Assembly (NCBI GenBank): GCA_905221615.1
Contig: CAJNDT010000005.1
Coordinates: 62,001-126,000, forward strand
Length of the DNA: 64,000 nucleotides
Direction: 5' to 3'
Origin: Symbiodinium sp. CCMP2592
Lineage: Eukaryota > Sar > Dinophyceae > Suessiales > Symbiodiniaceae
The notes beneath the pieces are model-generated. The model had not been told where the DNA came from. It searched no databases and saw nothing but the letters and a program-made list of their open reading frames with translations. Shown here piece after piece: positions 40,101 through 46,100 of this stretch (position 1 is the first letter of the stretch; every line of letters begins with the position of its first letter). The position numbers and the translations under genes were made by a program.

Positions 40101-43100
40101 CATGTTCCGATCCCTACAGCCACCCTCACCTTAACCCAAACCGTGACAGCATGACCCCTAGATACCTGGATCTTGGCGGCTGCTTCCTCCTCATGCTTGT
40201 CATGAAGATCCTGGCAGTCACAAAACCGCTGAAGCAAGCGTAGTTGAGGGGCCTGGAAAACTTGAATGGGGTTTTGAGGTACATTTTGCAGAATGTGGTG
40301 ATATTGAGATAATTGAGATATATTAAAACACCCAATCTAGTCGGTTTAGAGGTATAACGAGTCATAAGATTTCTTGTCGTTGTTATTCGGCTGTTGTCGA
40401 TGAGGGAGTTCAGGGTTTAGGGTAGAGCTGCGGTTCTATAATGTAGGGAGCCTGCAGCCTTGGACCCGGGTTCCTTAAGTGTTCATGGTTTAGAGGACTT
40501 GGACTAGGGTTCCTTAAAGGGTTGCCAGAAGGGATACAGCAAAGGTACCCGCCCTACATGACATAGAATGGGATTCTAGATATTCAAAAGACATACGGGC
40601 TGTGACTGAAAGTATATGATAAGGTATTCTAAAGGCTCTAGGGTATTCAATAAGGCATGAGGGTATTCTATATCAGTGCATTCCATATGAAAGGTTTTAA
40701 GATACATAGGGAAAGTATTCTAAAGGACATCCTGCAAGATATTCTATATAGTGTCTTGTATAGAGTGTCCTATAGGGTATGTGTAATATAATGCGTGCGG
40801 GGTGTATCATATTATAGGTGGTCTTGTAGACGGTATGCGCAAGGATATTCGGATTGATTTCTAAAAGATATAAATGTTATGAGAGTGGAATTTTGCAAAG
40901 TATTCTTAAATGTAATCTAAAGGGTACTATATTGGTGAAATGCAAGGTATTGAACCCTGGAAATATCGATAGATTTCGTGTTCACGGATATTATCTATAA
41001 TCCCGATGCGTCTTATATATGGGAGGTGTAGAAATAGGGTCCTCTTTTCATATCTATACTTGTCGAAATACGGGATGACAGATTTTTGCTCTCCTGTTGC
41101 AGCCTCCTGGGATGATCCCTATAGTCTCATTGTAGTTCCTTTTTCTGGTTAACCAGACTCTCTTTTCTAGGATCCTAACCATAAAACTGGTCAACCAAAA
41201 AAGGAACTACAATGGAGACTTTAGGTAGAATGGAACCTTCTGAAGCAAGTACACCGAAACCCCTCAATCCCCAAACCCCGGACACCCTAAACTACCCCAA
41301 ATCACCCCAAAAACGAACCTGAAACTCACTCCGGTCAAGCTCCTCAAGCCCTTCCCAAAGCCCGAAGGCTCAAAAGTCCGCCAAAGACCTCAGAACCCCC
41401 GGCACCCCTAAATAAGCCTCTGCAGACCCTCAACCCACCTTAAACCACCTTACCTATAGTCTCCATTGTAGTTCCCTTTTTTTGGTTAGCCAGTTTTATG
41501 GTTAGGATCCTATAAGAGATTATGGCTAACCAAAAAAAGGAACGACAATGGAGACTATAGGTAATCAGCCTCCGAAGACAGCTTGAAGCCCTGGAGTCAG
41601 CTCCCTGCACCCCTGATTGAATTCCTCATGCTCCCTGAAGGCCTACAAAAACCGCCAAATACGGTTTAGGGTTTAGGGTTTAAGGTCATTAAATCATTAA
41701 CTATAGTTGTGTACATGAGAACCTTAGTCGAGCATAAACGCCATTCATCCCAGCCTATCGACTCCCTATAACTACCGAAGACGATGCCACTGATGATCAT
41801 CTCCCTAGGTCAATCACATTCAAAATACCAAGACCTCCCTTGCTCTGCGCTCCTTCATTGCCTTTGACGCGTCGGCCTCTGCCCGAGTGACCTTGTCAGA
41901 CCGGGGCTGTGGATTTTGCTTGTCAAGGGGCTTAGGGTTTACCTTAACCCCGAAGAACCTACAGTTTCAAGGACTTGTATTAAGAAATCATAATAAGGAA
42001 CCCTAAAGGGTAGGTTATTCAGGGTTTAGGTAGGGCTTAGGGTGTATAGGGTTTATACAGTAGGGGAAGTTGCTAAGGGTTGTCGCTGGAGTGTTCTATT
42101 CAATTTATGGTTTGAGCTTCGGGCTACATGAGAGGGCGGGGTTTGGCTTCGGCTCAAGACGGATTGTACGAGGGCTTCTATAGGGGGTTGAGATGGGGAG
42201 TTGGGAGGGTGTTGTGACATCTGTAGAAGGGTGTTTAAAGAAAGGCTTTACAAGACTCGATTCTGATGACTACGCCAAACCCTACCAATCCTGAATCCAG
42301 AAATCCCATGTCCCAAATCCACAAGAAACCTATAAACCCTAAACCGTAATCCTGAAAACACAAAACCCTGGATTCCCCCAAAGCCCTGTGCAGCATGTTG
42401 CGAGCTGGACCCAAAGCCGACGTCTTACACTCAAGCATGGAGGCCTTACTAGTAACCTAGGATACCCAGTAACCTAAGAATAAAAAGGCCTCTCTTTTTG
42501 GTATTGGGTAACTTTATAAGGAACCTAGGACTACAAAAAGGGAGTAAGGGTAACGAAGTATAGTAGAAGCCAGAAAGCTGGAACATGGCTTTAGGAGGAT
42601 TAGTGCTAGGATCCCTTATACTTTACCTTAAGGGCATGAGGAGAATGATGTTCCAACTTTCTGGCTTCTACCATAAGCATGGAGGCCTTACTGGTAACTC
42701 TATGGGTTTAGAGGTTTATAGGGGTTTATACGGTTTTGGGTTCTGGGGTTTAGGGGTTTAGGGTTCTAGGGCTTGGGGTTTAGGGTTGCGGGATTAACTC
42801 CCCAGACCTTCCAAAAATCCCTTAATTAAGGAATATACCTTAAATTATACTAGGATCCCTAATATGAACTAAGGTATATTGCTCAATTAAAGGATTTTGG
42901 AAGGGCTGGGTCTATAAACCCACAAGCCCTAGAACCCTAAACCCAAAACCGAAAACCCTATAAACCCCTATAAACCCCTAAACCCCCGAAGCCCCGAAGC
43001 CCCGAAACCCTAAACCCCCCAACCCCAGAACCCTATAAGCCCCTAAACCGCTTAGGCCTAAAACCCCAAAACCCTGCAGCCCTATAACCAAAGCCCCAAG

Positions 43101-46100
43101 CGCTCCCAAATGCGACCCTATATCATAGAACCCTTATAAATCCCTATAGTAACGCTTATAAAGGGACCCTTGAAAGGCCCCTAAACCCTTTAAAGGCCCC
43201 TATATTAAACCTCCCTGCTGGAAGCCTGAGAGTTGACGAGCTGTCGGAGCTCGGAGAGCCTGAAGTCTTTGGCTTCGTCCGGAAGCTTAGGGTTTAAGGG
43301 TTTAGGGGTTTAGGGGTTTAAGGGTTGAGGGTTTAGGATTTAGGGGTTTAAGGGTTTAGGGGTTTAAGGGGTTTAGGCTTCTAGGGCTTCGGGTTTAGGG
43401 GCTCAGGGCATTGGGGCTTCTTAGGGGTTTTGGGGGTCTTGGGCTTCAGGGCCTTTCGTGCTGCTAGCGGCTTTCACTGGTTTGGGGCTTTTGGGGCTGA
43501 TAGGGTTTCACGGTCGAGGGTATTTCGGGCTTGCCGAGGTCTGCAAGCAGTGTGAGGTTGGGGGGGGGGTTACTATTTTGGCCCTAAGCCCCAAACGCCC
43601 CAAACCCCAAATTAGGGGAACCTACAGGGATTATCAGTGCAGGTTGAGAGTTCCAGATTCTGAGTTGAGGATAGGAGAGCTAGGGCCGAAGGCCGTGGTT
43701 CTGGGCTTTGGGCGTGAAGCTTCAGGTTTGTGGCTATGGTCTCCGCTGTAGTTCCCTGTTTTGTTTAGCCAAGAAAGCGGCTTCAGAGTTTACATAGGGT
43801 TTAAGGGTTTAGGCTTGTCCGGCACTGGGAATCAAGCGGCTAACGAGTGTTCGGGACGATTTGGAAGAATCGAGATGCGGACGGGTCTGTTCTACCTGCT
43901 GTTCAAGAGGCTTCAGTGGGTCTTTCGTCTCGACGTTCGGATTCGCGAGCTGAACCTGTATACATGATTTCGACTTGGGAATAGCAAGCTTGCGCCCAAC
44001 GACATGTGCACCCTGAACCTAAGAGTTGAAACCCGAACACTGAGTCCCAACACCTGTAGTGTTTCGTCCAACCTCACAAAATTCGATGACAACTACAAAC
44101 ACGACACTGTCACACGCAAGTGCGTGCGCGCGTGCACGTACATCGCAGGAACACACTGTAGTGGTTGTTGCCTCGTGCTTCACCCCCTACGTGTAGAAGC
44201 ATAACTAACTAAGACAAGAAGGACAATCAGGGGGCTCGATGGGCACGAAGTATATCATGTAGCCATATATGAGTTTCTACATAACAAAATGTAATTATAT
44301 ATGTACGCAAAATGCGCACATACCGTACTGCATCACATGTACGCATATATGTAAAGATCAAACGGCTTGCACCTGCACTCGCAGACCCCACTACTTCACC
44401 ATCTGCCGGGGCACTCATGAAGCATCGGCTCAAGCGACGCTGAGATGGTCTCCCGAAGAGACTGGCACAGTGGAGAGGCTTCCGGGTCTTGGGCTTCCAC
44501 GAAAGGTTCCTGTGAGGGGTGCCCATATCCTATCCGTAAGGGTTGCGATAAGGAATACTCCCCAGGGTGCAGAAGGGGATGTCGAGGTTTGGGCCTGCGG
44601 AATTTTTGCTTGAGGGCCTTGAAGTGGAGTATTCGGGCTGGTGCGCTTCGATTCGGGGAGGAGCCTCAACGACCTGATGTTCCAGCAGACAGGGAAGCAG
44701 GGAACGGATGGATCCACTTGTTGCTAGTGACGGGTGTTCGGCAGGGTTCCGGGCAACCAAGGCAGAATTCAGCCCTACATATCGCGAACTTGATTCCCGC
44801 ATCCCGCACGAAAATCAAAGGAACATAAAAGGAAACGCACATGCATATTCAAGCGCCTAGTGCACAATTTACGCTGAGGACTCAAGCCTCGTTGTGCACA
44901 GGGCTGGAGTTCAACCACAATGGCATTTAACGACAATGTAGCCCTTACCGTTGCTTAAAACTTGCTTTGCGCAGAGTTGGAGTTCTGCTGCACATGAAAG
45001 GCTCCGGCCGTGCAAGCTCAACCAGCCCGAAAAAAAAACGGCGCAAACGCCGTCGTCACCTTCGAAAACCTATTAAAGCACCCGAAACGCCTCCCAATAG
45101 TTTCCGAGCGAAGAACCGCAACAGCGATAGTATGCATACATGGTTTACATAAAATTTCATAGTCACAAGAGTCATTGCCCAAAGGCTCAGCACACAGCCT
45201 AACCCTCCCCGCACGCCTATTTCTACAGGAGACCTATATACATGAATCGGGTCTGAATAATCACGGATACCATTTACACAGTATAGTATAGTGCAGCCCA
45301 AACCCCTGCCCCACATCAAACGGGAGTTTCCGAAAATTAGTGGTACCGCGTTGTGGGGTCCTTATAATAAGGATCCTACTATTAAGGGTACTATTTCGGG
45401 GTCCCCTATTTTCGGAAACTCCCAAATGAGCAAATTCTGAGAAACCTAATAGAGCCCCTCCCCTAAACCCTAAACCCCAAACCCTAAACCCTAAACCCTA
45501 AACCCTGTCACGGGCACCTGCACACCACCAAGGCCTTCCGACGACATGACTTCGCTGGTTCAGGGCTTAGGGTTCTCATTTCGGGTTTTACCCTAAGGCT
45601 CCAAAGAGGGTCTTGGGCTTTCTGGGGGAGGGTTTCGGCTTAGGGGGCTAGGGTCCGGGATCTCACTACAAGGGTCCAGGAGCCTTAAGGTAGGGTTTCT
45701 CAAATTTCGGGCCTAAGTAACCCTAAGCATAGCCTTACGACACTGAACCTGGACATTTCATAGTGCTCGAAACTGACGACGGTAGCTGCTGCTATGAAGG
45801 TCGGGTTTAAGAGCATGTAGCAGTTTCCGAAAATAGGGGACCCCAATATAGTACCCTAAATAGGAGGATCCTTATTATAAGGACCCCAAAACAAGGTACC
45901 TCAGTTTCCGGAAACTCCCATGTAGGGTTGACGCTCAGGACCTTGAGGGCTTACCAGGAGCCCACAAGGATGTAACATACTGGCCGCCTTTGTAGGTCTT
46001 GAGCCGGTAGTATTTTACCGATTCAAGATTCCATCCGTACGCTTCAGGGGGTTAGCTTGCAAGTTTTGGCAGTACTGAGCCACCGATCGCCTGAAGCGCG

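Larger units (their letters stand above)
43300..45970. other. Long intron-like stretch without recognised exons
   Basis: Between leader exons 43285 and 45977. It contains TTTAGGG-like sequence (43300-43440), non-repetitive sequence with short spurious frames (43450-45250), family G foldbacks at 45321-45427 and 45819-45924, and a CCCTAAA tract at 45465-45512. I see no supportable gene. Confidence 0.6.

Noticed and set aside
44269-44828. Overlapping ORFs of 90-127 codons on both strands
   Set aside because: Several frames are open at once, which suggests composition rather than coding; no splice-consistent peptide stands out.
45535-45560. Possible additional IQ B exon (ccttccgacgacatgac)
   Set aside because: Translation lacks the HRGN core and the acceptor context does not fit.
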